Shown here one piece after another: positions 25,158 through 38,241 of a stretch of 64,000 bases of DNA (the stretch's first letter is position 1; each line of letters opens with the position of its first letter). The notes beneath the pieces were generated by a model that worked only from the letters and a program-made list of their open reading frames with translations, was not told the DNA's origin and did not search any database. The stretch is taken from the NCBI GenBank assembly GCA_013397695.1, contig VYZI01000019.1, forward strand, positions 4,944,932-5,008,931. The letters are read 5' to 3'. A program made the position numbers and the translations under genes. This DNA is from Centropus unirufus. Lineage: Eukaryota > Chordata > Aves > Cuculiformes > Centropidae.

Positions 25158-25760
25158 NNNNNNNNNNNNNNNNNNNNNNNNNNNNNNNNNNNNNNNNNNN
25201 NNNNNNNNNNNNNNNNNNNNNNNNNNNNNNNNNNNNNNNNNNNNNNNNNNNNNNNNNNNNNNNNNNNNNNNNNNNNNNNNNNNNNNNNNNNNNNNNNNNN
25301 NNNNNNNNNNNNNNNNNNACCCAGCGCAGAGGGGAGCGCCGAGGGGAGCGCCGAGGGGCCGCGGGTTCGAGCCCCGGCGCGGCCAGCAGCGCGCGCGGGG
25401 CCGTGCGGCGCCGCCGGCCGTTCACCAAGCCCCGCCCCTGAGGGCCAGAATCGCCTCAGGAGGGGCGCGGGACTCCGCGCGGGGCGCGCAGCCACGGTCA
25501 GGCTCGGTCACCCGCGCTGCCCTTTGCTGCCCTTTGCTGCCCCCTGAGCTGCAGTTCGGGGATTAAAGTCTGGATTCGCGTTAATGATTGCAGGACTGCC
25601 GGGGCCGGGCGGTGCCTGAGGGGCTGGCGGACCGCGATGACCCCCGGGCGGCCGCCGGCCCGCCCCGCCACAGGGAGAGCCGGGGTTCGGCCGCTCCCCC
25701 GGGCCCCGAGCGCCCGAAGCCCAGGATCCTGACAGGTAAACCTCAGCCTGGGACACTGGG
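24600..25760. promoter_or_regulatory. CpG-rich island over the THUMPD1 5' end
   Basis: High GC with many CpGs from exon 2 of THUMPD1 through the gap to about 25.76 kb. It includes a small tandem GAGGGGAGCGCC repeat at about 25328-25358 and GCCCTTTGCT repeats near 25515-25540. This is the expected promoter region of THUMPD1. The transcription start cannot be read from the sequence. Confidence 0.6.
25158..25318. other. Assembly gap (161 N) in THUMPD1 exon 1
   Basis: The run of N interrupts the first coding exon of THUMPD1 in extreme GC sequence. The start codon and roughly the first 25 codons are probably inside. The true gap length is unknown. Confidence 0.95.
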
Positions 25761-25945
25761 GAACGTGTGGGGACGGGAAAAACGTGTTCTGAAGGAAGGT
25801 GTCTGTGTCCTTGTCAGTAAGACCTTCCTCTTCCTCCAACTCCTGAGCCTCTGGGACAATCAAGGGGGGAAATTAAGTTCTGGGAACAGGGGAGACAAGC
25901 CTTATATTATGTTATTTACATCCAGAGAATTCGGTTCGGCTAAAA

Positions 25946-26008
25946 TAGGAAAAAAGGAAAAGGAAATAGGAAAAAGGAATAGGAAAATAGGAAAAATAGG
26001 AAAAACTT
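25946..26008. repeat. Purine-rich simple repeat (AATAGGAAAA-like)
   Basis: About six irregular copies of AATAGGAAAA or AAAAGGAA follow in a row between THUMPD1 and ACSM3. Confidence 0.8.
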
Positions 26009-28304
26009 CACAAATTGATGGAAGTATTTATCAGTTACAGCCGTGACAGGAGGGTGCGGAGTTTACATCTTATCTGAAGCCCCTGCAGCTATTTTTAGAC
26101 ATTTACCTGTGGGATTATTGACCAAACATAGATTATAAATCACTAAATCTTTGCAGGGTGGAGGTTGTGTAAAAGACTCAAAGTTCTGGTGAATTCAAGT
26201 GATAGTCTCTGAAGGTGGCCATGTCAGGACGTGCTGGAAACAGGAGGAAGAATTTATACAGGCAGCTGTGAGTGGTGCAGAGGAAATGGAATTGACCCCT
26301 CGGAGGGGAACTGGGATGCTACAGGACCTACGTGCCAGGAAAGACCGCAGGGTCACCCACACTGATCAGCACCCAGAGGACTGCCCTGCTCCAGAGGTGT
26401 GGATGGGTGTTGGCAATCTTCCTGCTGACCTTACCACCATGGTTTGAGGTAGACATACAGCAGGAAACTTTAGGGCTCTGGCAGCCAAGCTCTTAGGAAT
26501 CTCGATGCCCCAATTTAAGCTACAGCTGTCACTAGCTCCTAAATGAATGGCACCCGTGTGGGAGCAGCTGAAGGAAAAGGCAAACACCAATGCCACAGCC
26601 GTATCCACAGACGTGCTGGGCTGTGTCCTGGTTGGCAGACGGGATGGAACTTGTTTCCTCCTCCTCTCCCATGTGAGTGGAGCGAGGAGGCTGAGATGCT
26701 GGAGCACCACATAACTGTGTTCTCCGAACACGAGGCAGAGCCCTTGCGAGACCTCACAAGTCACTATTTGTTAACAAAGCTGGTCCAGATACCAGTTACA
26801 AAGCCAGTCACAAGGCTGTTGCTCCCACGTTGCTCCTGTCAGACCAAAGCAGATGTGATTTGGCTGTAGCAATGACATTTTTTCTCCATGGGCGGGTGAG
26901 TAGAAAGAGGGGAGGAAAAAGGAATGAGAGATTTGGGATTCACACTTTCTACCTCCACTCTGAGCTCCGCAGTATCTATTCTTTTTGCTGTGCTGGACTC
27001 GGCTGCCACTTGTGTGAGTCCAAGTACATGAAAGGAACAGAGGCGTCAGTCCCTGGACACAGTGATGGTGCAATAGTGGGCATGTGGCCAAGAGTCCGAG
27101 ATCCGAGTAAGGAGTCAAAGCTGTGACGCATCCCAGCACTGAGAGTGCTGCACTTCGTCCCAGGTCCCAGCCCTGAGGGCTGCACTTCGTTGCAAGGCAG
27201 AGAGGCAGGAAGCTGGGACTAGCAGCCTTTTGACAAGGTAACTTACCCTTCACCTGCCTCTGCGAGCTGTGTCCGGGACATTTTCTGGCACTGCAGGAGT
27301 GCTGATTTGCCTCTTATCTGTCCGCATTCCCTCTTCTCCCTGTCTGTCTCTCATTTCTGGGTTTCTCTCCTGTGTTTTTCATATGCAGACCGAATGTTAC
27401 AAATCCAGAAACATTCCTTTGCTTCACTAAACCACTAAAAGCACATTACTTTGTAGCTGGATAGTTATTAGTCCCAGGAGGAGCTAACAGTATTTATATT
27501 ATTTTGTAAATAAAATATAGTTGGCAATGTGCAATGAAAATAATTTAAGAATTTTCAGGCCTCCTGCTAAGCTGTCTCTTTAAAAAGGGAGGCTTTGCAT
27601 TTTGGATCCTTTTTCAGGGAGTCTGTTGAAGTTTCCCTGTCTCGTTAAGTGATGCTTTTTGCTGACCACTCATCAAAATAATGTTTAAAACATCAATACT
27701 CAGAGTCTTTTCAGGGCGTTGCTACATTAATTTCCTCCCTGGCAACCAATACATCCCCAATGCTGCTGAAGTAGAAAAATGGCAGATGTCTTTGTACCAC
27801 GTGACACTATGGTCAGCCAGCAGTTAATGCATGATTGTTGCATTATCCGTTCAACATCTCGGTCCATGCTCTTGCTTCTGTATTGTCAGTCAGTAGCAGA
27901 CGTTTCATTTATGGAAGTGACGGTTGAAATGCTTGGGTGGCATTCGGTGCCTCTCTGCTCTATAAGGCAACTGTAATGTGATCTGCAAGATTAGTTGGGC
28001 TTGTAGGAAGGAAAGGAACATGAATTATGGGAAAGGTGCCACAGTGAACAGGCTGAGTGCTGCTGTTTAAATGTAGAGTGGAGACCTCAGCTGCATAATG
28101 GTCACTAGAGCAGGGGCCAGACAACGGCCAAACTGGAACTCTCCTCATCAGTTACTCTAATTAACATTTGGTATCGTGGTTCCAGTGTGTTCCACTGTGT
28201 AAAAGCTGTTCTGAAACCACATGGCTGATACCAGGCTTATATTTCTATCACTGTAGCATTTTTTTAAGACACAATTGGTTAAGAATAACCTCGAAGAAAC
28301 CATT
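26009..28304. other. Spacer between THUMPD1 and ACSM3
   Basis: No exon is recognised. The ACSM3 5' UTR exon and promoter must lie here or further left. A TTTTTTTAAG acceptor-like site at about 28261-28269 suggests that the exon with the ACSM3 start codon begins near 28270. The rest shows no repeat or coding signal I can support. Confidence 0.5.
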
Positions 28305-31300
28305 ATGGCTCTTGCTGGTATGTATTTTTTACTGAAGATCCCAAGAGCTATGTCCCTGTGGGCTCCCTTGAGAAGATCTCTCCAACTTTGCAGCTGGTGC
28401 TACCCAGTTCGTTCCTCTTTAAGTTATGAAGCCATCAAACAACAGTACAGACCAGAGGTGCCAGAGTACTTCAACTTTGCAAGAGATGTTCTGGACAGGT
28501 GGACTGAAGCAGAAAGGGTAAGTTGCCTTCTCAGATGCTGAGATGCTGGTCATTAATGCCAGGTGTCTGACAAATCCAATAACCAAGACACTGTGGGTAT
28601 GTTCTGATTATAATCTGGTTATCGTCTCAGGTAGGTTGAACCTGTAGATCCCTTAGGCCACACACTGTCCTGTCCACAAGTTCAAATCTTTCTTTCCTTT
28701 AACCAGTAAATCCAGTGAGATTAAGTGTGAGTAAATGGGTGCCTCATAAATGAGACTGTGGGTTGAACCACCCTAAAACTTGCATCAATTCCTCTGATAA
28801 GCTGTGATGGGGACCCTACTTGGATGTGCCATGGAAATTACTTGATCTATGTGTGTTTCATTGCCTGGCTGTAAAATTAATAATAAAAACAGAGTAATGT
28901 AAAACTTCACCCTCCTATCCCAAATGTGAAATCTTTTGCATCAAGGATCTGGAATCTACAAACATGCACAATTTTTGAACCCCAAACCAGACGTAAACTC
29001 CATGCCGAGAAAAGGGAATATAGGAAAAAAAACCATGAAGTATAGGTCTATCAACTTTCTTTCTACATAGGCCTGGTCTCTGTGGATGTAGTAATAATTT
29101 TGCAGGTTCAAGCTGTTCATGATGAGGGGCTAAATGCAGTTACATCCAGTCTGGCACTAGGAATAGAGCAGAGGCATCACCTTTCTGACACAATTGTTCC
29201 TTTTGCAGGAAAAACAGGTTTGGGCGGGCTGTAAATGAGAAGAGCCTCTGGAGAAGAGGGTTTGCCTTCCGGAAGTGCACAGATAAAATCTGCTCCCCTG
29301 AAAATGAGCCTTAGTGTTATTGTCTCTTCAAATGGATAGAAAAGTGTCATATTCGTGCTGCTCCAGTGGTCTTTGCTCTGGAGGTGACACTGCTCCTGCT
29401 GAATGCATTGGCTCCCTTTAAAGCAAATTGTGTGCATACATTTCAAATCACTTCACACACCCATTAGGTGGGAGTTGATTGAAGGTGACACTATGTGCGC
29501 CTGTGCTTTTGAAACCTTGATTTAATTTTCAGACAGGCCCAATTCCACATGAAGTTGAAAATGAGCTCCGAGGGCTCAGGAGACTCTGGGGCACAACCCA
29601 GAGGTACTCGTATTCATCAGCTGCTTTGTTGGTGTGACATGAACCGAAAAGATTCTGCTTTCTTTGTGCTGATTAATGTGCAACCTCTGAAGAGCGTAAG
29701 ATGAAGAACTCAGGAAAGGAATAGAAATTTATTTTCTTATGTGATATTTACAGGCTGTTCTTTCTAAGGGAGGGTTCTCTGCCTCGTTTGGAATTAGTGG
29801 CAAATTTCTGTTGCATCCCCAGGTTTCTCCAGTGCTGAATAAGTGATGAATGCTTTTCTTCCTCAAACTTAAGATAAAGGCAATGTGTTTCTAAAATGAA
29901 GCATTTATACTGGACCCTGTTGCTCTATAGGAGGGAAAAAAGTCCCCAAATCCCGCATTATGGTGGGTAGATGGTGCTGGAGAAGAGGTGAGGTGGAGTT
30001 TTGAGGAGCTGGGAGTGCTGTCCAGGAAGGCAGCAAATGTACTCTGTGATGCCTGCAGTCTGCAACAGGGAGACAGAGTTATTGTGATTCTGCCCCGAAT
30101 TCCGGAGTGGTGGCTGATGAATGTGGCTTGCATGAGAACAGGTTAGTAAAAGCACAAATGGTAATAGGTAGAGAAATGATGACTTAAACCAATCCTTGCT
30201 ATTTAATGCACTCAGAACTACCACGTGCTAATGAGGATGAACTAGTGTCAAACTGATAAAAAATTACTCTTTATGCCATGCTTTTTTCTTTGTGGTGCCT
30301 TTAGGACATTGGTGCATGCTCTAGCTTTATGAAAACCTTTTGAGTCCATGTGCTCCTGTCATTCTCCTCTGCTGAGCACTTGTGAACAAATGCACCCTCT
30401 TGCTAACTTGCAATGAAGTTAGCCCACACTTGATGAGGTGTATCATACATTCCCCCATGGGACCTGTTAAATACTCAGCTTCCCAGTATGTACAACCCAG
30501 CCTGTCTTGGCGCCTCACAACACTAGCAGTGCACCTTGTAGGCAGCAGCTATGTCCATCAGTAAAGATGTCAAGTCTAGAGAGATGGCATGTTCCAGGGG
30601 AAATGTTTTCAAAACAAGAAAAGTTCTATTGATTTATTTTACTGTCCCATGATCAATATAATATTTGCTAATTCATGCTAATCCTCACATAACATTTGAT
30701 CCATCAAAGAAATCTGCATTTACAGATTTCTGGCTAAGTCCTTCTTTTAGTTCAGCCCAACTCAAAAGGACAAAGCCGAAGTCTGCTTGTAGGAACAAGT
30801 GTTATCCTTAAATACTGAGACTTTTTCCTTTCCACTTGTTTCCCTTTAGGAACTGTTCTGATTCCTGGCACACAGCAATTGACAGCAAAGGACATTCTTC
30901 ATCGACTACAGAAATCCAAGGCAAAGTGTATCATCACTGATGATTCTGCGGCACCAGCTGTAGACTCGGTTGGGGCTGAATGTCAGTCTCTGAAATTCAA
31001 GTTGCTTGTGTCAGAAAGGGGACATAGACAAGGATGGCTGAACTTTAAAGATCTCCTAAAGTGAGTAAATAGCACTGTGAGAGCACCACAGCAATAATGA
31101 AAGAAAAGCGCTGTGGTTTGTTTAATAGGAAAAGTTGGCACTTGCCAAGATGTTTTCACCCTTTTAGGACTGCACAGCGGAAAACACCAATGGTTATGAC
31201 ACTTCTGATTGCTACAGTTATTTTAGTTAAATATTTTCAAAACTATGTGTGTCACATTTTCAAATAACGATTAATAATTTTGCTTATTTTAAGAAATGCT

Positions 31301-34300
31301 CCTTCTGATCACCAATGTGTGAACACCAAGTGTCAGGATCCAATGGCCATCTATTTTACCAGTGGAACTACGGGGTCTCCAAAAATGGCTGAACATTCCC
31401 ATAGCAGCTATGGTATTGGCCTCACAGTAAGTGGAAGGTACGGGTGTCACTTTAAATCAAACATATTTGTGTAGCTGGTCACTTAGCATAAGGGTGAGAA
31501 ACACAGGATTATTTGCAGAGGGTTTTGTTTCAATAGTTTAAAAACCAGCAGTTGTTTACATCCCCCAAAGTACTTTTTTTTCCATAAAACAAGGCAACTT
31601 GAGTCCAGCTGCCTTAGTGCACAGAGAATGTAGCAGTCATCTAGTCAATAATTTCTTAACATTTTCTTTAACTTCTGGTAGACTCTTCATTGTGTATAAT
31701 TAATAGCTGTCCCATGAACTGAGCATCAGCACAAGTTTATGAAGTCTGTACCATTAAAGGGGAAAAAAAAAGTGCATCCATTAGGCTTCTGAATTCATGT
31801 GTGTCTGGCTTAGACACAGCTCCTGCAGGAAGAAAATGCTGATAGTTCAGAATCTTTAAATTAGTAAAGCCGTGTTATTTATACAATTGATATGGCACTT
31901 TCTGTAACGAGCAAAGAATAACAAATCAGAAAATACCAAACGTGAAATAAGTAAACAAAAAAAACACTTTTCTCCAAAAATGAGTTCAACAAAGCTCCAG
32001 CAATCTCGCAGATATTCATACATCATGCTCTGAGGTAGTGTTAGCTAGTCCATAAGTATATTTTTTTCCTTAGAAATATGTGACATAGGTCTATCCTGGT
32101 GACATCCTCACTGTGCTGCGACTCACAACTCACAGCAACTCGGCCATTTCTAATTGCCTTTTACCCAAAACGGTGATGGATTTGCTTCACTGGCATTTCT
32201 CTTGTTGGTGTTTTCATATTTGCCTTATTCCTGCCAGAGACTGTAGGCCATTTCCTTGTGTTAGCAGGTACTGGCTGGACTTGACTTCCTCAGATATACT
32301 TTGGAATACATCAGACACAGGCTGGGCAAAGTCAGCTTGGAGCAGCATTTTTTCAGCATGGATTCAAGGGGCCTGTGTGTTTGTGCACAAGATGCCACAC
32401 TTCGACCCAAGCATTGTCTTTGAGGTGAGTGAAGAGAGCCCAGCAACAAACAGCATTGTTCTCTCTGGCTGGTCTTGTCCAAGTTTTTGTTTCCCCTGGT
32501 GCTGCACACGAGCAGCATGCAGCGCAGTTATTACTTCCACTAGGCAATAACCAGCTGGAGAGTTTAGTGGTGAATGCTGCAGATACGTACCCCGAAACAA
32601 GAGTGTGTTTGACATCCAGAGTTTCACCATATCCCATGCTCTGGATTTGACTGCACAAACCTGCAGACATCCATTAGGCCTAGAAGTGAAGTACATGAGC
32701 ACTTATCCTGGAATTTGTGGAGCACTTCAGCGTTGTAATTAAAATAAGTGACAATAGCAGATGAACGAGAATTTCTGTTGCCTGCACCACGTAATTCAAA
32801 GCTAAGGGGTGAAGAAGCAGTGAATTTCTTTAACAAAAAGCGGCATCATATTCTTTTACATCCTCCACACACAACTCTTCATTTGCAAAAGACTGCCATG
32901 TTTAATTTTACATGGAATGACTTTATCATCATATCTGTGTTAATTAGGTGGGTGGAAATTGCTAGGTAATATGAGGATGTTGAAGAACACTGTCAGTTGT
33001 ACACCTACAGAGCATTTGAGAAAAGCAGCCTCATGGTTTCATTTGTTTTCTACATAAACTGCAATTATGAATAAATTCTGTAAGACAAACTGTAAAGCTC
33101 TCAAGAGCGATAAAGTTCAGTGTGTTGAACTGATTGTGAAATTATGTAGATTCTGTTTTGAAGAAGAAACTAATTAAATATAACTGCTGTGTGTGGGTGT
33201 TGGCAAGTGCAGAGCTAACTGCTTTTAGAACAAAACATGAATCTTTTGTTCATGTGTTTCATAAGCTGGGTACAGAGATTTGTTACATTATCTCTTACAA
33301 TGAAGATGGGACCCCACAGGTTTCAGTATATTGGTAAAACTTACTTTTTTTTTAATTCTGAATGCTCCAGAGTCTGTCAAGATTTCCCATAACCGTCTTC
33401 TGTTCTCCTCCAACCGCCTATCGAATGTTTGTGCAACACGAACTGTCCAGGTAAGCAAAAGCAGAGTCTCTTTGTTGGTGTATTTGATCAAAACTGTAGA
33501 CCAAATGCTCATCTCGCCTTGATTTTAGTCCAGATTTACAGTGGCAGAACAGTAACTCACCTCAGGTATTTTTCAACATTTTGGAAGTTAATTGTAAGGA
33601 ACAAAGTCAGGATAAAGTTTTAGGGGTTCCTTAACCTTTTTAGTCAGATTTGGTTTTGTTTAACACTGTACAGTTCAAATTTCATTGTTATGTAGAAAGA
33701 ACCCCCAATACAGGAACACAGTGGCGAATGGAGCATAGCAGATGGGTGGCTGCCAATTCTTTCTTTTCTTTCCCACTGAGGTACTCATTCAAAAGCCTGC
33801 GGCACTGCGTGAGCGCTGGGGAGCCAATGAACCCTGATGTGATGGGAGAATGGAAAGCGCAGACTGGACTGGATATTCATGAAGGCTATGGACAGACAGA
33901 AACAGTATGTTCTGCTTTACAAATGTACAAAAGTATGTGTCGCAGATACAGCAATTAATCCTCTTCAGGTTGCCAAGAAAAATAATTATGTACAGTTGTA
34001 ACTGTTAGGGGAAGTCAACTGCAATAAGCAACACTGGAAAAATGTAGTTTTCCTAAGTCATAGAACAATCATAACAGCTCCACCCAAAATCCAAGAACTA
34101 CTTTTGATTCCTGTGGATTTTGGATTGGGAACTAACAGAAAATAGGTATATTCCCCACCACCACATTCTAAACTCTCCTTTAAAATCTATCTTCGGTGCA
34201 CTCCCATTATTTGGAGGTACAGGCATTGATTCTGAGAGCATAGTTTATTTCTAGAAGTTTAATCCTTTGGTATATGATTGTAATGAAGGCAATTAGTATT

Positions 34301-37300
34301 TTCACAGAAATGCAAAATATTAGCTGAGTATTCTAGACGTAAGACAAAGATTGAATGTACAAGCCACAGATTAATTCAAAACAAAACCCCAAACCCAACA
34401 TTCGTTACAGGTGCTGATCTGTGGAAATTTTAAGGGAATGAAAATCAAACCTGGCTCTATGGGAAAGCCATCCCCAGGGTATGATGTCAAGGTATTGTAC
34501 CTCTGTTGACTCAATCTCTCTCTTGCATAGTTTCCATTAAAGGGGGCTGAAAGCTCTAGCATCGAGGTGTACCTTGTACCACCACTCAGTAGTGAATGAA
34601 AGAGTGTAGAAAGGCCTGTTACTGCCCTAAAACGGGTATGCAAAATAAATGTGGCACCGTCCTCACCAAGACAGGTGACAACCCACTGCTAACTGACAGA
34701 TACCAAACATTAAGGCAATGACAGAAATTGAGTTGCTGAGTTAAGGAAGTGAGTGAGCAAATGTCATTCCCTGGTGACAAGAAAACTGCTGAAGCAGGTT
34801 CTGCCACTGGATCAATTGCCAATATGGGTCAAGATCTTTAGGATCTTAACCAGTTCTTAAGTTTACCCCCGCGTTACTTGTGACCCTCCCTGGGGTCTTA
34901 CTAACTTTGTTACGTGTTTGTGTGGTACTTGGCATTCCTCAGCTAAAAGACATGGTGGAAAGTACAGTGGATGAATAATAATCTTACACTTCAGTTGTCA
35001 GAGTTGCCTCCTGCTGCTTCAAATGATCTCCCAATAAAAATACTTTGATTACGTATTTTAAATGCACACCAATATTCTGTAATCTTAATTCTTTTCATAT
35101 TAGTTTCAAGATAATAAAACTGTGTTATTTTTTTATTTTCAGATTATAGATGAAAACAGTAATATTCTGCCCCCTGGAAAAGAAGGAGATATTGCCATCA
35201 GAGTAAAACCTAAAAGATCACTTTTCCTTTTTACTGGCTATGCTGTAAGAATATTGCTACAGTTGAAGTAGATACCCTGCTAAACCTCTGTGACAAGGAA
35301 TCTGATGCCACATTTCGTTTACACGTACCCCGTTTACCAGCCAGAAAACCTGCAGGGAGGAATTTCACTTTTTTTCCTGCAGATGCTTGGTCTGCTTCTA
35401 CAATTACATGCTCAATGATAATGTCCTCCCTAGCAAGTTAAAATCCACTTTCTTTTCATTGCTATTTCCTTGATACAAAGGAAAATGTTTGATGGAACAC
35501 CTTCATCCCTCTCAAAATACTCCTAAATACTCTTTGGCCTAATAACTGGAGTCCCCACCTCCTCCATCTGAGAAGAAGGAAATCTCTAAATCCCTGCCCT
35601 CCAGATTTGAGCTTTGTGGAATGTTTCATGCACGGCAATATTTTTCAGGTTTTTTGCATGTTAGAATTCTTAATCCAACAATCAGTAGACCAAATGCATA
35701 GTTCTTTCCAGTTCTGAACCAGGAAACCTCATTAAATTTTGTGGATAGTATCCACCTTTAATCAGGGAAAGAAACACTGTGCACATTGCCTAGAAAAATT
35801 CTTTCAGAAATCGGTTACATTTGCTGTAGAAAGAACATTTTTAGAAAGAATTTTTAAATGTGCTTATTAATTGCACTGTGCTGAGCCAAAAATCTTCTGG
35901 GTCTGAAAAAAAAAATAAATCTCAGGAGGCGCTAGAGACACAAGGGAAAAAAAATCATTAAAGGATAATCAACGAAAAGCAAATTCTCATTTCCATAAGC
36001 CTACATCTTTTTGCAACCTTCAGTGGTTCCTAAAGCTGTGGGGTACAATATGAGGGTTAAAATTTTAATTCAGTCATATTTATTGCTATTTCAGAATTTT
36101 ATATCTAAGTTTGGTCGCTTAGTAATGATGAATTAATAATTCCCTTTTATTGATATCCCACCTGAGTCCAACGCACAGGACCATAACATGGACTGGGATG
36201 AAGAGCTGAGATTTTTTAGTATCCTAAATATGTTAGAAAGCAATTTAATGTATTTTTCAGGTAGTTTTCATGTAAAATGCAATTTAATATTTCTTAGGAT
36301 GATCCAGAGAAAACAGAGGAAACAATACGTGGGGACTTTTATGTCACTGGAGACAGGGGGATTATGGATGAGGATGGATACTTCTGGTTTGTTGGAAGAG
36401 CTGATGATGTCATTAATTCTGCTGGGTAATTTAAGCCTGATTAACGATAAATCATTAAACTTTGATAACACAGGTGATTCAGGTTTGAAGTTATGTTTTA
36501 TGTTATCCAATGCAACTAAATGCCCTCTACTCCATTTTAAAGGTACCGAATTGGACCATTTGAAGTAGAAAGTGCCTTAATAGAGCATCCCGCAGTGGTG
36601 GAATCAGCAGTTGTCAGCAGTCCAGACCCCATCAGAGGCGAGGTAAACAGATTAAACAGGCTTATATATCCGTGTAGCTTGGTCAATTTCAGCACTGATA
36701 AAGGCCAGCCAGCTTCCAAGGAATTTCTCTAAGCAGGGATATTTGTTCCTTTTTAAGATTAAAACTAAATTAAAAAGTCAGTATTTCAATCTATCAGACG
36801 CTGGCAAGCCCACACAGGAAAAGGACAAAAAAAAAAGGGGGAGCGAGGCAATTGCCAATTCCAATACCAGTATAACAAAAGCACCATTTGAAGCTTCCCC
36901 TGTTATTCAAACCCTAGTTTTTGTCTTTATTACAAGTACATAAACTGCCTGCGCAGTCCAGAGCAATAGTGAGCATCCACAGACTTTGGCAGAGCTTTCT
37001 GTACCTGCCCTATAAGTTTCTCTCACATTTTTAAACTTTTTGTTCAAGTTTGACACCTTACTGTTGTGTAATGCTGTTTTATTGGAATTTAACACATTGC
37101 TGCCACAACTTCTTTAGGTGGTGAAAGCCTTTGTTGTTTTAACATCTGACTATGCTTCACATGATCCTGAAAAACTGAAGAAAGAACTACAAGACCACGT
37201 TAAGAAAGTTACAGCTCCGTACAAGTATCCCAGGAAGGTGAGTACTCAAATACCCAAATAATTTTCACTACCATAAGACAGAGCTGTGTAACACTTGGTT

Positions 37301-37486
37301 ACATGGCTTAACAACCTCTGCCACTGAGGTTAAGAAAAAGTAACACTTCAGGTCAGCTCTATCTTGTTTTGTACCGCAATTTCCTCTCTTTCACAATAGA
37401 TGGAGTTTGTTCAGCAGTTGCCAAAAACCATTAGTGGGAAGATCAGAAGAAATGAACTGCGCAAGAGGGAGTGGAGCAAAAATTAG
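28305..37486 (+). CDS. ACSM3: Acyl-CoA synthetase medium-chain family member 3, complete
   Basis: Thirteen coding exons join in frame to 585 codons plus stop: 28305-28517, 29931-30141, 30850-31060, 31294-31437, 32268-32424, 33371-33450, 33781-33904, 34411-34491, 35143-35244, 36298-36425, 36543-36642, 37118-37237, 37400-37486. Human ACSM3 is 586 residues as I recall it. The enzyme activates medium-chain fatty acids to CoA thioesters in mitochondria. The N-terminus (about residues 1-35) is rich in Leu, Arg and Ser with no acidic residue, a typical matrix-targeting signal. Motifs are [12 protein letters not shown] (ATP loop, exon 4), SDTGWAKS (exon 5), IHEGYGQTE (exon 7), GDRG and VGRADDVI (exon 10), and the catalytic lysine in TISGKIRR (exon 13). 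Exon sizes and phases equal those of ACSM4 except for the first and last exons and a one-codon difference in exon 3. The name rests on position: between THUMPD1 and ERI2, tail to tail with ERI2, as in mammals. Confidence 0.95.
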
Positions 37487-37592
37487 TGGTACTTGTTGCT
37501 TTTTATGGGATTTTTTTATGAAGTAAGATTTTGCAATTTATATAGTAACAAAGAGTAAGAGACACAATGCTATGTCCTCCTTAGTTTAGGTT

Positions 37593-37598
37593 AATAAA
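37593..37598 (+). promoter_or_regulatory. ACSM3: Polyadenylation signal AATAAA of ACSM3
   Basis: AATAAA lies 107 nt after the ACSM3 stop codon, giving a 3' UTR of about 125 nt. Confidence 0.7.
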
Positions 37599-37756
37599 TT
37601 CTTGCCCTATTTCCAGCGTTTGGCTGTCCCAAGTGCAGCACTGATAGGTAACAATACAAAAGCAGGCAGACTGATAGAAATGAAAACTCAGACAGTCAAA
37701 AGCACAAAAGGTGCTGTGTGTTAAAGTATTTAGTGAATCATCACCAGCATTTTATC

Positions 37757-37762
37757 TTTATT
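37757..37762 (-). promoter_or_regulatory. ERI2: Polyadenylation signal AATAAA of ERI2
   Basis: TTTATT on the plus strand reads AATAAA on the minus strand, 480 nt after the ERI2 stop. With the ACSM3 signal at 37593, the two convergent 3' UTRs would end about 100-150 bp apart. Confidence 0.6.
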
Positions 37763-38241
37763 GTTATTTAAAGAAGTAAAAAAGAGTTTAAAAGAACATT
37801 ATTGCTTCAAGAATCCCTTTTGAGAAGTGTGACGACTTCTAAATGCATATCTAAAAGTTATAATTATTACAAGTATATTTAGAAAAAAGTGTAAAAAAAA
37901 TCTATATCATTAAAATGCCCTTTAAGGACTGAACTAGTAAAGAATTTAAAATACGTGATAAGGAAGGAATTTAAGATTTGTAGCAACAGCTGTTCATACT
38001 TTAATTTTAGCACTTAATAGCTCTGTATGTTCTCTCTCACTTCATTAAGAAGAATACATCAATACTTTATGATGTATTGGTATTTCTGTATGCTTGTGCG
38101 ATTTCCATTTCTATGTTAACCAAGTGGTATCATTTTCGTTCCATTCTCAGAACATGTACCTGACATCATGTGACTGTCCTAATTATCTTGAACATGGTCA
38201 ACTTGCTGAGTTTAAGACTCGGACCAAAAAAATATCCGTTT

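Noticed and set aside
24662..25495. Long open frames on both strands across the 25.2 kb N gap
   Set aside because: They run through N and GC-rich sequence. Only the parts that match THUMPD1 exons with splice sites were kept.
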